A DNA stretch of 64,000 bases from Ruminococcus sp. NK3A76 (GCF_000686125.1 NZ_JMMA01000002.1:310001-374000), one strand, 5' to 3'. Shown: positions 26,614-35,809, counted from the first letter of the stretch. Notes: generated from the letters alone by a model not told the origin. Numbers and translations: made by a program.

Positions 26614-26682
26614 TGTGGGCGCTGTTTTGGGGAGCAATATTTAGCTTTTTGTAAAAAGAAATTATAATAAAAATAAAAGCTA

Positions 26683-26711
26683 TTGCTTTTTTGGGCGGAT
26701 TATGATATAAT
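26683..26711 (+). promoter_or_regulatory. Promoter of the small membrane gene and proS
   Basis: TTGCTT at 26683-26688 and TATAAT at 26706-26711, 17-bp spacer. The leader contains the 53-bp hairpin derived from the palindromic repeat. Confidence 0.7.
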
Positions 26712-26736
26712 TAATATGCTGATTTGTGATGCTTAA

Positions 26737-26789
26737 TAAAGGCAATACCGCACAAAGACCGCCTGTCGGCTTTGTACGGTATTGCCTAT
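26737..26789 (+). repeat. 53-bp deletion derivative of the palindromic repeat, copy 3
   Basis: Keeps both ends (AAAGGCAATACCGCACAAAG and TTTGTACGGTATTGCCT) but lacks the 127-bp interior, leaving one compact hairpin. It lies in the leader of the following gene, ending two bases before its GAAACGGAGG ribosome site region. Confidence 0.8.
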
Positions 26790-26805
26790 CGAAACGGAGG
26801 GCTTT

Positions 26806-27093
26806 ATGGACGGCGAAACGGTTACTGTGCTGATAAAATTCGCTGTCAAGGCGCTTATCATAATGGCGGCGATAGGGCTTATGGCTGTTATCACACCAAA
26901 GCTCGCAAGGATAATAGAAAAGCGCCACCCCGAGCTTACTGAGGAAAAGAAAGAGCCCGGTGAAGACGACTGTGTCAGGGGCATCTACGACAAGCAGAGC
27001 GAAAAATATGATCTTAACTACAAGATCTACAACAAAGATATATATGGAGTTGATTTTAAACATGGCAAAAAAAGGAAACAAGATGGTAAATGA
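26806..27093 (+). CDS. Small single-pass membrane protein, unknown
   Basis: 95 residues with one hydrophobic helix at about 8-30 and a charged C-terminal tail. ATG 26806 follows ACGGAGG. Its last 32 bases overlap the start of proS in another frame, so proS translation may be coupled to it. The reading frame extends upstream into the hairpin repeat, but without a ribosome site. No function can be assigned. Confidence 0.55.
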   Translation: MDGETVTVLIKFAVKALIIMAAIGLMAVITPKLARIIEKRHPELTEEKKEPGEDDCVRGIYDKQSEKYDLNYKIYNKDIYGVDFKHGKKRKQDGK

Positions 27094-28507
27094 TATTACC
27101 GCTATGGACGAAGATTTTGCAAAATGGTATACCGACATCTGCAAGAAAGCAGAGCTCGTTGAGTATACAAGCGTAAAGGGCTGCATGGTTATCCGCCCCT
27201 ACGGCTATGCTATCTGGGAGAATATACAGCATATCCTTGATACTATGTTCAAGGAGACAGGGCATGAAAATGTTTGTATGCCTATGTTTATCCCCGAGAG
27301 CCTGCTCCAGAAGGAGAAGGATCATGTTGAGGGCTTTGCACCCGAGGTCGCATGGGTAACACACGGCGGCAACGAGAAGCTCGAAGACAGGCTTTGCGTT
27401 CGTCCTACATCTGAGACACTTTTCTGCGAGCACTATGCTAATATCGTTCACTCCTACAGAGACCTGCCCAAGCTCTATAACCAGTGGGTGTCTGTTGTAA
27501 GATGGGAAAAGACAACAAGACCTTTCCTGCGTTCGAGAGAGTTCTTATGGCAGGAAGGCCACACGATCCACGAGACAGCTCAGGAAGCAATAGATGAGAC
27601 AGAGAGAATGCTCGATCTTTACGAGAAGTTCTGTCAGGAAAGTCTTGCTATGCCTGTGGTAAAGGGCAGAAAGACTGACTCTGACAAGTTTGCCGGTGCT
27701 GAGGCTACATACGCTATCGAAGCTATGATGCACGACGGCAAGGCTCTCCAGGCCGGCACATCGCACTATTTCGGCGACGGCTTTGCAAGGGCATTCGATA
27801 TACAGTTCACAGGCAAGGACAACAAGCTCGCATACCCTCACCAGACATCGTGGGGCGTAACTACAAGACTTATCGGCGCTATCATAATGACACACGGCGA
27901 CGACAACGGCCTTGTGCTGCCGCCTGCTGTAGCTCCTGTCCAGGCTGTTGTTATCCCGATACAGCAGTTCAAGGAAGGCGTGCTCGACAAGGCTAACGAG
28001 ATAGCTGACAAGCTCAAAGCTCTCGGTATCAGAGTCAAGGTCGATGACAGCGACAACTCGCCCGGCTGGAAGTTTGCTGAGTACGAGATGCGTGGCGTGC
28101 CTGTAAGAATTGAGATAGGCCCCAAGGATATAGAGAATAATCAGTGCGTGCTCGGTATCCGTTACAGCGGCGAAAAGGTGACTGTTTCGCTTGATGAGAT
28201 GGCTGACAAGGTCAAGGCTCTGCTCGATAGCGAGATAACCAAGGGTATGTTTGACAAGGCTCTTGAGAATCGCAAGAACAGAACTCACGCCTGCAAGACG
28301 ATAGCTGAGATGAACGAGGCTCTTGCTAAGGAAGACTGCTTTATCCACGCTATGTGGTGCGGCGATGAGGCTTGTGAGGACAAGGTCAAGGAAGAGACCG
28401 GCGCCGGCTCACGCTGCATTCCCTTCGAGCAGGAGAAGATAAGCGACGTATGCGTTTGCTGCGGCAAGCCTGCAAAGCACATGGTGCTCTGGGGCAAGGC
28501 ATACTGA
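27062..28507 (+). CDS. proS: Prolyl-tRNA synthetase, short archaeal/eukaryote-like type
   Basis: 481 residues, class II synthetase of the type without the bacterial editing insertion (about 480 rather than 570 residues). Class II motif 2 is seen in [25 protein letters not shown], motif 3 in the [17 protein letters not shown] region, and the C-terminal domain carries the zinc-type cysteines in [12 protein letters not shown]. It charges tRNA-Pro. ATG 27062 gives the usual MAKK...DFAKWYTD start; ATG 27083 has the better ribosome site (AAAGGA), so the exact start is open. Overlaps the upstream small gene. Confidence 0.95.
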   Translation: MAKKGNKMVNDITAMDEDFAKWYTDICKKAELVEYTSVKGCMVIRPYGYAIWENIQHILDTMFKETGHENVCMPMFIPESLLQKEKDHVEGFAPEVAWVTHGGNEKLEDRLCVRPTSETLFCEHYANIVHSYRDLPKLYNQWVSVVRWEKTTRPFLRSREFLWQEGHTIHETAQEAIDETERMLDLYEKFCQESLAMPVVKGRKTDSDKFAGAEATYAIEAMMHDGKALQAGTSHYFGDGFARAFDIQFTGKDNKLAYPHQTSWGVTTRLIGAIIMTHGDDNGLVLPPAVAPVQAVVIPIQQFKEGVLDKANEIADKLKALGIRVKVDDSDNSPGWKFAEYEMRGVPVRIEIGPKDIENNQCVLGIRYSGEKVTVSLDEMADKVKALLDSEITKGMFDKALENRKNRTHACKTIAEMNEALAKEDCFIHAMWCGDEACEDKVKEETGAGSRCIPFEQEKISDVCVCCGKPAKHMVLWGKAY

Positions 28508-28527
28508 TAAAACATAATAAATATTCA

Positions 28528-28566
28528 AGCCCCAAAGCGGTTTACAACGACCGCTTTGGGGCTTTT
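28528..28566 (+). terminator. Bidirectional terminator between proS and the DUF2752 gene
   Basis: Thirteen-pair stem AGCCCCAAAGCGG (28528-28540) with CCGCTTTGGGGCT (28551-28563), then TTTTG. It can serve proS on the plus strand and the convergent gene on the minus strand. Confidence 0.85.
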
Positions 28567-28567
28567 G

Positions 28568-28945
28568 TCATATGCCTATTATATTTCGTGCGACAGTCCA
28601 CACAACGAGCACTGCGAGGAAGACCCACAAGATGCGCTCGTGCGGCATGGTGACGCTGTATTTGCCGGTTTTTATATACCTGACAGTCACGACTGACGCC
28701 ACATACCCGGCAAACAAAAGCTCCGGGAATATGAATGCGTTATACTTAAATGCGCCTGAAAAATCCAAATGCAGCAGCGATATGAGCGCCCTTGAATTGC
28801 CGCAGCCGGGGCAGGAGAGGCCGGTTATCTTATGGAACACGCAGGGTATGCCGAGCCCTGTAAGGCGCACGAACAGATAATATAAAAACAGCACGCCGAA
28901 TATCACTGCATACACAACAGCAGCCCTTGCTGCACGCTTTTTCAT
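28568..28945 (-). CDS. DUF2752 family membrane protein
   Basis: 125 residues with about three transmembrane helices. The DUF2752 signature is clear: CVFHKITGLSCPGCGNSRAL, with CPGCG followed by a conserved Arg, then a short helix LLHLDFSGAF. Function of the family is unknown; the cysteine set suggests metal binding or redox sensing at the membrane. The start at 28945 has AGGTGAGCAG upstream; the frame is open 17 codons further but without a ribosome site. Confidence 0.85.
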   Translation of the reverse strand: MKKRAARAAVVYAVIFGVLFLYYLFVRLTGLGIPCVFHKITGLSCPGCGNSRALISLLHLDFSGAFKYNAFIFPELLFAGYVASVVTVRYIKTGKYSVTMPHERILWVFLAVLVVWTVARNIIGI

Positions 28946-28984
28946 CTGCTCACCTGCCTGTCTTAAAGAATACCGAAAATAAAA

Positions 28985-29003
28985 AGCCGCCCACAAGGAC
29001 GGC
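28985..29003 (-). terminator. Terminator of the DUF4234 gene
   Basis: Read on the minus strand, GCCGTCC and GGGCGGC form a seven-pair stem with loop TTGT, followed by TTTTT. Confidence 0.7.
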
Positions 29004-29022
29004 CTTTTGTTTGCTTACATAA

Positions 29023-29358
29023 TTAACCGAGCTGGTTCATCTCGTTCTGTACGAGAGCTAAAAGAGCGATCGGGAATATAACAGCAAGAAGAATGTAGAT
29101 GATCTTGTTGTCAGCAGCTGTAAGACCTCTCTGCTGTTTAACAGCGTTGATGTTATCATCAGCATTGATTGCAAATACTACGCCGCCGACATAGAGGAAC
29201 ATCAGAACGAACTGTATTGCAGGTGAAAGGTTGCCGAGGCTCTTGCCACCAGCGTTGTACATCTCGTTCATAGTCTTCCAGTACCAGTAAAGGCTGTAAA
29301 GGCCGCAGGTAACGATTGTAAGAACGATAACAACAACTACGCTTCTGTTAGTAAACAT
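29023..29358 (-). CDS. DUF4234 small membrane protein
   Basis: 111 residues. The N-terminal segment VVVVIVLTIVTCGLYSLYWYWKTMNEMY fits the DUF4234 pattern (hydrophobic helix, Gly-hYxLYW, then a Met/Asn-containing loop), and two further helices follow at about 45-65 and 85-105. Family function is unknown. It has its own promoter and terminator, and a GGAGGAGAAAA ribosome site. Codon use (GCA, GCT, AAC, AGA) is like that of well expressed genes in the window. Confidence 0.75.
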   Translation of the reverse strand: MFTNRSVVVVIVLTIVTCGLYSLYWYWKTMNEMYNAGGKSLGNLSPAIQFVLMFLYVGGVVFAINADDNINAVKQQRGLTAADNKIIYILLAVIFPIALLALVQNEMNQLG

Positions 29359-29392
29359 GGTTTTCTCCTCCTATACAAATTATTATATATAC

Positions 29393-29421
29393 ATTATATA
29401 CTAAAACAATTGATTTGTCAA
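29393..29421 (-). promoter_or_regulatory. Promoter of the DUF4234 gene
   Basis: On the minus strand TTGACA (29421-29416), 17 bp, TATAAT (29398-29393). Both boxes are perfect consensus. Confidence 0.85.
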
Positions 29422-29451
29422 TAGTTTATGTAAAAAATTATCACAATACTA

Positions 29452-30234
29452 TCACTTTTTTGTGCTTATCAGCTTTGAGAGGTTTATATTTTCCACACTT
29501 TTAAAAATATTCTCCTTCACGTTCGGTATCTCGCCTTCAAGGCTCTCTATAAAGCGTTTTACAACCAGCCGCTTTGAGTCGCTCTCGTGCGCCTGCGATG
29601 CTGTGTGCTCTGTGAACTTGCAGGCGCAGGCCAAGAATTTGAGCTCATTATTATCACGCCATGAGATTATATCCTTTTCATTTACAAGATACAGCGGACG
29701 GATAAGCTGCATACCCTCGAAGTTCTCAGACCTCAGCCTTGGCATCATCGTTCTTGTCTGGCCGCTCATAAGGCTGCTCATGAGAATAGTTTCGCACACG
29801 TCGTCAAAGTGGTGGCCGAGGGCTATTTTGTTGCACCCTCTGTCCTGAGCGTTCTTGTAGAGGTGGCCACGCCTCATTCTGGCGCAGAGGTAGCAGGGGC
29901 TTTTCTCTATCGTGAACACGCTCTCGAAGATGTCGCTCTCAAATATTTCTATAGGTATCCCGAGAAGTCTGGCGTTATGCTCTATCATCTGCCTGTTGGG
30001 CGCTGTATAGCCGGGGTCCATGCACAGGTATGTGATGCCTATATCATATAGCCCTTTTTCCTTTAGCATCTTAAAGAGCAGTGCGAGCAGCATTGAGTCC
30101 TTGCCGCCTGAGATGCACACGGCGATATTATCCTTATCCTGCACGAGCTTGTATTTTTCCAAAGCCTTCAGAAACGGCTGCCAGATGCTTATCCGGTAGT
30201 CATTCTCGATGCTTTTTAGATATCTGTCTGTCAT
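29452..30234 (-). CDS. ttcA: TtcA-family tRNA thiolation enzyme
   Basis: 260 residues of the PP-loop ATPase family. SGGKDSMLLALLF holds the ATP-pyrophosphatase P-loop, followed by CYLCARMRR (the CxxC pair that holds an iron-sulfur cluster in TtcA) and GHHFDDVCET. TtcA makes 2-thiocytidine at position 32 of some tRNAs. Clostridial members are often diverged and annotated only as TtcA/TilS/TtuA-like, so the exact tRNA target is uncertain. ATG 30234 follows AAGGGGTG; the reading frame upstream is not translated. Confidence 0.85.
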   Translation of the reverse strand: MTDRYLKSIENDYRISIWQPFLKALEKYKLVQDKDNIAVCISGGKDSMLLALLFKMLKEKGLYDIGITYLCMDPGYTAPNRQMIEHNARLLGIPIEIFESDIFESVFTIEKSPCYLCARMRRGHLYKNAQDRGCNKIALGHHFDDVCETILMSSLMSGQTRTMMPRLRSENFEGMQLIRPLYLVNEKDIISWRDNNELKFLACACKFTEHTASQAHESDSKRLVVKRFIESLEGEIPNVKENIFKSVENINLSKLISTKK

Positions 30235-30267
30235 AATAACACCCCTTGATAATAGTGGCAGCTTTGC

Positions 30268-30299
30268 AAAAAGCAAGCCCCTGCACATAGCAGGGACTT
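30268..30299 (-). terminator. Terminator of the amidase gene
   Basis: On the minus strand AAGTCCCTGC pairs with GCAGGGGCTT around loop TATGT, followed by GCTTTTT. It separates the amidase from ttcA. Confidence 0.75.
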
Positions 30300-30310
30300 G
30301 GTATTTCTTA

Positions 30311-32173
30311 TCAGATCATTCCGTAATACTGAGCTATTGCTTTAGCCTCAGCAGCTGCGAGCTTTTTAAGGTTGCTGTCCTTAAGCAGCCACTCTCTGCT
30401 GTATGCGTTGGTATGATAGCTGTGCTCTACCATAACGCCCGAAACGCCTACCTTTGCAGCGTTTCTCAGAACGCAGTAGTAATCTGTCTTTCCGTCGTCA
30501 GAATAGAGGTTGATAACGCCGCCGTCAGGCACGCCCATTGTAGAAGCAACTGCTGCCGAGAGCATTCTGCCTATCTTGTTTGACTTGCCGTCAACGCTGC
30601 AATAGGAGTAAACTGCCTGTGCGCTTGCGCCTGCTGCGTTTGAATGGAGCGAGAGGAAGAAATCTGCGCCCTTTGCCATAAGACCTCTGTCTTCAAGGCT
30701 TAAGTCGTATGCCTTGTCTGTTGTTCTTGTAAGCGTTACCTCAAAGCCGTAGCCTTCAAGGTATGTCTTCATATACTTGGCAAGTGTAAGGCTCATAGTA
30801 GCCTCGCTGTAGCCGTACCATACGTTGTCGTAGTCGTTGCCGGCTCTGTTGCCGCCCTTGAGGTGGCCGGGGTCAAGAACTATCTTTATCGTTCTTTCCT
30901 CGGGCACATCGCCTGTGGTTATCTCGCATACCTTAGACCAGGGGGAGTATACCCACACGCCGTTTATCTTCTGGTAAGCTCTCATTCTGAGCTTGATGTC
31001 TGTTTTAGCAGGGATATTCTCGCTTATAAATGCTGTGAGCTTCTTGGGCGATACGTTGCAGAGCTTTACATACTTTGCAGCGCCGCTTGCCTTCATCCAT
31101 ATCTGATAGCCGTTTATGCTGCTGTCAGATGCCGACCATGAGATACTGAAGTTGGGGCCTGATGTCGCAGCCGAGGTTATCTCAGGTGTCTTAATGCCTG
31201 TGTATGTGCTCTTTACTGCCGACCATGCGGAGTATACCCAGCTGCCGTTTACCTTCTTGTAGCTTCTGAGCTTGAAGCTGTAGTTCTTGTTGAGCTCTGT
31301 AGTTACTGTCTTTTCTGTCTTCTTGGCTGACACGTTGCACAGCTTCTTGTACTTGCCCTGTGCATCGTCGTTGTCCTTAGCCCATATCTGATAGCCTGCA
31401 ACATCGCCGGAGGTCTTCCACTTGAAGTTTACTGTGTTTGCCTCGTTTGAAAGCGATGAGAAGACAGGTGTTATGCAGCTTGTCACTGCCGACTGAACGG
31501 GAGCTATCTTCACATCGAGCTTGTTCTTGCCGGAAGCGTTGCTAACAGCTCTAACAACGTAGCTGTAGCTTGTTGCCGGGGTAAGGTTCTTGACAGTGTA
31601 TGATCTTGTTGTTGCATAAGATGTATGTATCTTTGTGTACTTCTTTGTGGCAGGGTCATAGCTGTAGATCCTGTAGCTCGTAGCGCCGTAGGACTGCTTC
31701 CAGCTTATCTTTATACTCTGAGAATACGCTGTGAGCGAGAACTCGGGAGCATAGAGCGGCTGCTCTACTTCGGTCTCAAACCATTCGCAGTTGTAAGCGA
31801 CATCCTTGTTTGTATCTATAACAGCAACGACCGCATATATGTGAGTAACACCGCCCGTTACGTTTTTTAAGGTGCAGCTCAGGCTGCCGTCCTTGACAGT
31901 TGCTAAAAGCTCCTGCTTGCCGTCGTCGGTCATCTCATAGACACAGTATTTTTTGGCGCCCTCTGCCGCATTCCAGCCGAGGGTCACAGTTCCGTTTGCC
32001 TGAGCCGTTACCTTGGCATCAACAGAAACATTTTCAGTCACCTCGTCTGCTGCCTGCACGACAGCATCTTTTGCGGCATGAGCCGTTACGGGCTTAAAGT
32101 CGTTTGCACCTGACACTACCGCTGCCGCCGCTATGAGCGAGAGGGCAAATGCCGTAAGTTTCCTGAATCTCAT
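30311..32173 (-). CDS. Secreted N-acetylmuramoyl-L-alanine amidase with four fibronectin type III-like repeats
   Basis: 620 residues. A signal peptide (about 1-34, ending AHA) is followed by four fibronectin-like domains, roughly 50-135, 140-235, 240-330 and 331-425; the last two share the ending W-V-Y-S-A/P-W-S. Residues 430-620 are an Amidase_3 domain with the zinc ligands in DPGH, the Glu of YSEATM, and LHSNA, and the catalytic Glu in VEHSYHTN. It should cut the bond between MurNAc and the stem peptide at the cell surface. ATG 32173 has GGAGG six bases before it. It is the last gene of a minus-strand run with purB. Confidence 0.92.
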   Translation of the reverse strand: MRFRKLTAFALSLIAAAAVVSGANDFKPVTAHAAKDAVVQAADEVTENVSVDAKVTAQANGTVTLGWNAAEGAKKYCVYEMTDDGKQELLATVKDGSLSCTLKNVTGGVTHIYAVVAVIDTNKDVAYNCEWFETEVEQPLYAPEFSLTAYSQSIKISWKQSYGATSYRIYSYDPATKKYTKIHTSYATTRSYTVKNLTPATSYSYVVRAVSNASGKNKLDVKIAPVQSAVTSCITPVFSSLSNEANTVNFKWKTSGDVAGYQIWAKDNDDAQGKYKKLCNVSAKKTEKTVTTELNKNYSFKLRSYKKVNGSWVYSAWSAVKSTYTGIKTPEITSAATSGPNFSISWSASDSSINGYQIWMKASGAAKYVKLCNVSPKKLTAFISENIPAKTDIKLRMRAYQKINGVWVYSPWSKVCEITTGDVPEERTIKIVLDPGHLKGGNRAGNDYDNVWYGYSEATMSLTLAKYMKTYLEGYGFEVTLTRTTDKAYDLSLEDRGLMAKGADFFLSLHSNAAGASAQAVYSYCSVDGKSNKIGRMLSAAVASTMGVPDGGVINLYSDDGKTDYYCVLRNAAKVGVSGVMVEHSYHTNAYSREWLLKDSNLKKLAAAEAKAIAQYYGMI

Positions 32174-32204
32174 TTTATCCTCCAATCATTTATGAGCCAC
32201 GGGT

Positions 32205-33635
32205 TCAGACGTTTATCTCAACGTCCTCTCCCTCAGTTATGCCGTTTGCATCGAGCACGGGTCTTACGCACTCAGCGATGAACTCATCGACCTGCTCGGG
32301 GCTTCTGCCGATGAAGTTTGCAGGCTTCATTATGCTGTCCATTTTCTCCTTGTTTATCTTGAACTCAGGGTCAGCAAGGATAAGCTCGCAGAGGTTGTTG
32401 TCAAGACCCTTGTCCTTGACATTTGCGCCTGCCTGCATAGAATACTGTCTTATCTTTTCGTGCAGCTCCTGTCTGTTGCCGCCGAGCTTTACAGCGTCCA
32501 TCATGATGTTCTCGGTTGCCATAAAGGGAAGCTCTGCCATAACACGTCTCTCGATTATCTTCTCGTGAACGACAAGCCCCTTTGTAACATTTAGCATGAT
32601 GTTGAGTATAGCATCAGTGCCTAAGAATGCCTCAGCTATGGATATTCTCTTGTTTGCAGAGTCATCAAGCGTCCTCTCAAACCACTGTGTGCCTGCTGTG
32701 AAGTAGGGGTTGAGCACATCTACCATGACGTATCTTGCAAGCGATGTGATACGCTCAGACCTCATCGGGTTGCGCTTGTAAGCCATAGCAGACGAGCCTA
32801 TCTGGTTCTTCTCAAACGGCTCCTCTACCTCCTTGAAGGACTGGAGAAGTCTTATATCGTTCGAGAACTTGGAAGCTGACTGTGCTATACCGGCAAGTGT
32901 CTGAACTACGAATGAATCTATCTTTCTTGAATATGTCTGGCCGGAAACCGGAACAACGCCGTCAAAGCCCATCTCCTCAGCGATAAGTCTCTCAAGCTCC
33001 TTTATCTTGGCGCTGTCGCCCTCAAAGAGCTCAACGAAGGAAGCCTGTGTGCCTGTTGTGCCCTTTGAGCCGAGCATCTTAAGTTTGCCGAGCTCGAAAT
33101 CTATTCTTTCAAGGTCATATAAAAGCTCGTTGCACCAGAGAGTTGCTCTCTTGCCGACAGTGGTCAGCTGTGCAGGCTGGCAGTGTGTGTAAGCAAGGCA
33201 GGGGAGGCTCTTGTACTCAACTGCGAACTCGCTTAAGTTCTTTATAACGCCCAAGAGCTTTCTCTTGACTATCTTTAAAGCATCACGCATGATGATGATG
33301 TCTGTGTTGTCGCCGACATAGCAGCTTGTAGCGCCTAAGTGTATGATACCTGCTGCATCGGGGCAGACCTTGCCGTATGCATAAACGTGGCTCATTACAT
33401 CGTGGCGAACGAGCTTTTCACGCTCTTTTGCAACCTCGTAGTCGATGTTCTCTATGTTTGCTTCGAGCTGGTCTACCTGTGCCTGTGTAACAGGGAGGCC
33501 TAACTTCATCTCAGCTCTTGCAAGTGCCACCCAGAGTCTTCTCCATGTGGTGAATTTCTTGTCAGCGGAAAAGACGAACTGCATTTCCTCGCTTGCGTAT
33601 CTTGTGCAAAACGGGCTCTCGTATGAATTTGTCAT
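32205..33635 (-). CDS. purB: Adenylosuccinate lyase
   Basis: 476 residues, fumarase/aspartase superfamily. The signature loop GSSAMAYKRNPMRSE is present, and the start (SPFCTRYASEEMQFVFSADKKFTTWRRLW) matches the longer, eukaryote-like PurB group found in many Clostridia. It acts twice in purine synthesis, releasing fumarate from SAICAR and from adenylosuccinate. RBS AGGAAGGAGAAA. It lies 31 bp before the amidase, so the two are probably co-transcribed, though their functions are unrelated. Confidence 0.95.
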   Translation of the reverse strand: MTNSYESPFCTRYASEEMQFVFSADKKFTTWRRLWVALARAEMKLGLPVTQAQVDQLEANIENIDYEVAKEREKLVRHDVMSHVYAYGKVCPDAAGIIHLGATSCYVGDNTDIIIMRDALKIVKRKLLGVIKNLSEFAVEYKSLPCLAYTHCQPAQLTTVGKRATLWCNELLYDLERIDFELGKLKMLGSKGTTGTQASFVELFEGDSAKIKELERLIAEEMGFDGVVPVSGQTYSRKIDSFVVQTLAGIAQSASKFSNDIRLLQSFKEVEEPFEKNQIGSSAMAYKRNPMRSERITSLARYVMVDVLNPYFTAGTQWFERTLDDSANKRISIAEAFLGTDAILNIMLNVTKGLVVHEKIIERRVMAELPFMATENIMMDAVKLGGNRQELHEKIRQYSMQAGANVKDKGLDNNLCELILADPEFKINKEKMDSIMKPANFIGRSPEQVDEFIAECVRPVLDANGITEGEDVEINV

Positions 33636-33670
33636 AGATAATTTCTCCTTCCTGCGTCAAGCGCAGTATC

Positions 33671-33873
33671 TTAAGCATTTACCAGTTTATATACTATTAT
33701 AAAACCTACGATTATCACTATCGGGATAAACACGGTCATCCCCAATATCCTTATAGCTCTGTGTGATTGGCAAGAACAGTGCCTGTCACTATCGCCGCAA
33801 ATGCCGCAAACAGCAGCGCCCCAGCGGCTATCACCAGCACGAGCAGTATCCCTGCCAGTCCTATAAACGCCAT
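33671..33873 (-). pseudogene. Small two-helix membrane protein gene with an apparent frameshift
   Basis: From ATG 33873 (AGG ribosome site eight bases upstream) the first frame codes 40 residues, MAFIGLAGILLVLVIAAGAL..., and stops at 33751. A second frame, open through this point, continues with RAIRILGMTVFIPIVIIVGF...YKLVNA to a stop at 33671. Joined, they would make a 67-residue protein with two membrane helices; the total of 203 bases shows a shift of one. It lies between the acyl-CoA synthetase and purB genes. It may be a broken gene, a sequencing error, a programmed shift, or simply a 40-residue protein. Confidence 0.4.
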
Positions 33874-33898
33874 TTATCTACCTCGGATAGATAAGTTT

Positions 33899-35533
33899 TT
33901 AACTCTTTATCTGCTGCTCGACTAAGCTCTCGCCGCAGTAGATCTTTCTGAGCTTCGGCTTTTCTATCTTGCCGGTGGGGTTTCTCGGAACGTCAGCAAA
34001 GATTATCTTATGCGGTCTCTTGTATCTCGGCAGCTTTGCGCAGAAGGAATTTATCTCCTCCTCCGAGCACTCCATGCCGTCCTTTATCGAGATTATAGCG
34101 GCAGCTATCTCGCCCAGTCTCTTGTCGGGAAGGCCTATAACAGCCACGTCCTTAACAGCCGGGTGAGCACGCAGGAAGTCTTCTATCTGCACGGGGTAGA
34201 GGTTTTCACCGCCGGAGATGATAACGTCCTTCTTGCGGTCAACGAGGTATATAAAGCCGTCCTCGTCCTCCTGAGCCATGTCGCCTGTTAACAGCCAGCC
34301 GTCCCTTAAAGTCTCGTTAGTAGCCTTTTCATCTCTGTAATAGCAGGTCATAACTCCCGGGCCCTTTACGCAGAGCTCGCCTACCTCGCCGCGCTTTACT
34401 GTGACAAAGTTCTCGTCTGTTATCTTGACTTCCCAGCCGAAGCCTGCCTTGCCGATAGCGCCTACCTTGTGAATGTTCTCAACGCCTAAGTGTACGCAGC
34501 CGGGGCCTATCGACTCGGAAAGGCCGTAGTTGGTGTCATACTGGTGGTTCGGGAACACCTTCTTCCACCTTGCGATAAGCGAAGGCGGAACAGGCTGTGC
34601 GCCTATGTGCATGAGCCTCCACTGAGAGAGCTCGTATTTTGAAAGGTCGATGTCGCCCCTGTCGATAGCATCAAGTATATCCTGAGCCCACGGAACGAGC
34701 AGCCATACGATAGTGCATTTTTCCTTAGAGACCGTGTCGATTATGAATTCAGGCTTTGCACCCTTTAAAAGCACTGCCTTTGAGCAGGAATAGAGCGAGC
34801 CGAACCAGTGCATCTTTGCACCTGTGTGATAAAGGGGAGGGATGCATAAGAACACATCACTCTTGCCCTGGCCGTGGTGAGCCTGCTCGACCTTTGCCGA
34901 GTGCATAAGGCTCTGATGCTTGTGAAGTATAGCCTTCGGGAAGCCCGTAGTACCTGACGAGAAGTATATAGCCGCATAGTCCTCATCAGTCAGCTTGACA
35001 TCGGGGGAAACGCTTGAGCAGTTTGCAGCGAGCCTGTCATAGTGCTCTGCAAAGCTCGGGCAGCCCTCGCCGACGTAGAAAAGCAGCCTGTTTTTGGATA
35101 CTTCGTCGCATATCTCCTCTATTCTTCCGATAAACTCGGGGCCGAACATCAGCACATCGACCTCTGCAAGGTCAAGGCAGTATTTTATCTCGTCTGCTGT
35201 ATAGCGGAAGTTGAGCGGAACAGCGAGCGCACCCATTTTGAGAGCACCGAAGTATATCGGCAGCCATTCAAGGCAGTTCATCAGCAGTATGCCGACCTTG
35301 TCGCCTTTCTGCACCCCACGGGACACGAGGAGATTAGCAAAACGGTTAGCCTTTTCGTTGAAGACGCTCCAGGTTATCTCACGTCTGTAGTGGCTCTCCC
35401 TGTCGGTCTCGATAAGCTCATATTCCTTCCATGTTACTCTTCTGTTTTCCTTTATTTCGGGGTTGACCTCGACAAGAGCTATCTCATCAGGGCACTCCCT
35501 TGCATTTCTTTCCAGAAGCTCGGTAATAGGCAT
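33899..35533 (-). CDS. Acyl-CoA synthetase (AMP-forming, class I adenylate-forming enzyme)
   Basis: 544 residues. The AMP-binding motif YFSSGTTGFPKA is present, then NYGLSES, and the hinge/A8 region GWLLTGDMAQEDEDGFIYLVDRKKDVIISGGENLYP, with the catalytic Lys in NPTGKIEKPKLR near the end. It should activate a carboxylic acid to acyl-AMP and then acyl-CoA. The motif set resembles medium- and long-chain fatty acid CoA ligases, but the substrate cannot be read directly. Own promoter at 35605-35633; purB and the amidase may be read through from it. Confidence 0.9.
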   Translation of the reverse strand: MPITELLERNARECPDEIALVEVNPEIKENRRVTWKEYELIETDRESHYRREITWSVFNEKANRFANLLVSRGVQKGDKVGILLMNCLEWLPIYFGALKMGALAVPLNFRYTADEIKYCLDLAEVDVLMFGPEFIGRIEEICDEVSKNRLLFYVGEGCPSFAEHYDRLAANCSSVSPDVKLTDEDYAAIYFSSGTTGFPKAILHKHQSLMHSAKVEQAHHGQGKSDVFLCIPPLYHTGAKMHWFGSLYSCSKAVLLKGAKPEFIIDTVSKEKCTIVWLLVPWAQDILDAIDRGDIDLSKYELSQWRLMHIGAQPVPPSLIARWKKVFPNHQYDTNYGLSESIGPGCVHLGVENIHKVGAIGKAGFGWEVKITDENFVTVKRGEVGELCVKGPGVMTCYYRDEKATNETLRDGWLLTGDMAQEDEDGFIYLVDRKKDVIISGGENLYPVQIEDFLRAHPAVKDVAVIGLPDKRLGEIAAAIISIKDGMECSEEEINSFCAKLPRYKRPHKIIFADVPRNPTGKIEKPKLRKIYCGESLVEQQIKS

Positions 35534-35604
35534 TGTTTTTCATTCCCTTTCAAATATATGTTATTTTTCTGTATAGTAAGACATATTACAACAATAGTAA
35601 TACT

Positions 35605-35633
35605 ATTATAGCACATTTTCGCAAAAAAGTAAA
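35605..35633 (-). promoter_or_regulatory. Promoter of the acyl-CoA synthetase gene, abutting a palindromic repeat
   Basis: On the minus strand TTTACT (35633-35628), 17 bp, TATAAT (35610-35605). The -35 box overlaps the last bases of palindromic repeat copy 4, so the repeat end contributes to the promoter. Confidence 0.7.
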
Positions 35634-35809
35634 GGCAATACCGCACAAAGATCGTGCGTAAATTGCGAAGTCGGCTTTTTCGTCAGATTGCACAGATTTT
35701 CTGAATGAATACTGTCGTATTTCAAGGAAAAGATGTGTAATATGACGGAAAAGATGCAAGCAAGTTGCATACAAAGCCGGCAGGCGGTCTTTGTGCGGTG
35801 CTGCCTGAG
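35630..35809 (-). repeat. 180-bp palindromic repeat, copy 4 (inverted)
   Basis: Same 180-bp length; the reverse complement closely follows copy 5 at 55177. Its ends are more decayed (TAAAGGCAATACCGC and GCGGTGCTGCCTGA). It lies between the divergent-looking ends of the acyl-CoA synthetase promoter and the ABC exporter terminator. Confidence 0.85.

Noticed and set aside
28450-28653. Short plus-strand frame spanning the proS terminator
   Set aside because: It runs through a strong bidirectional terminator and overlaps proS.
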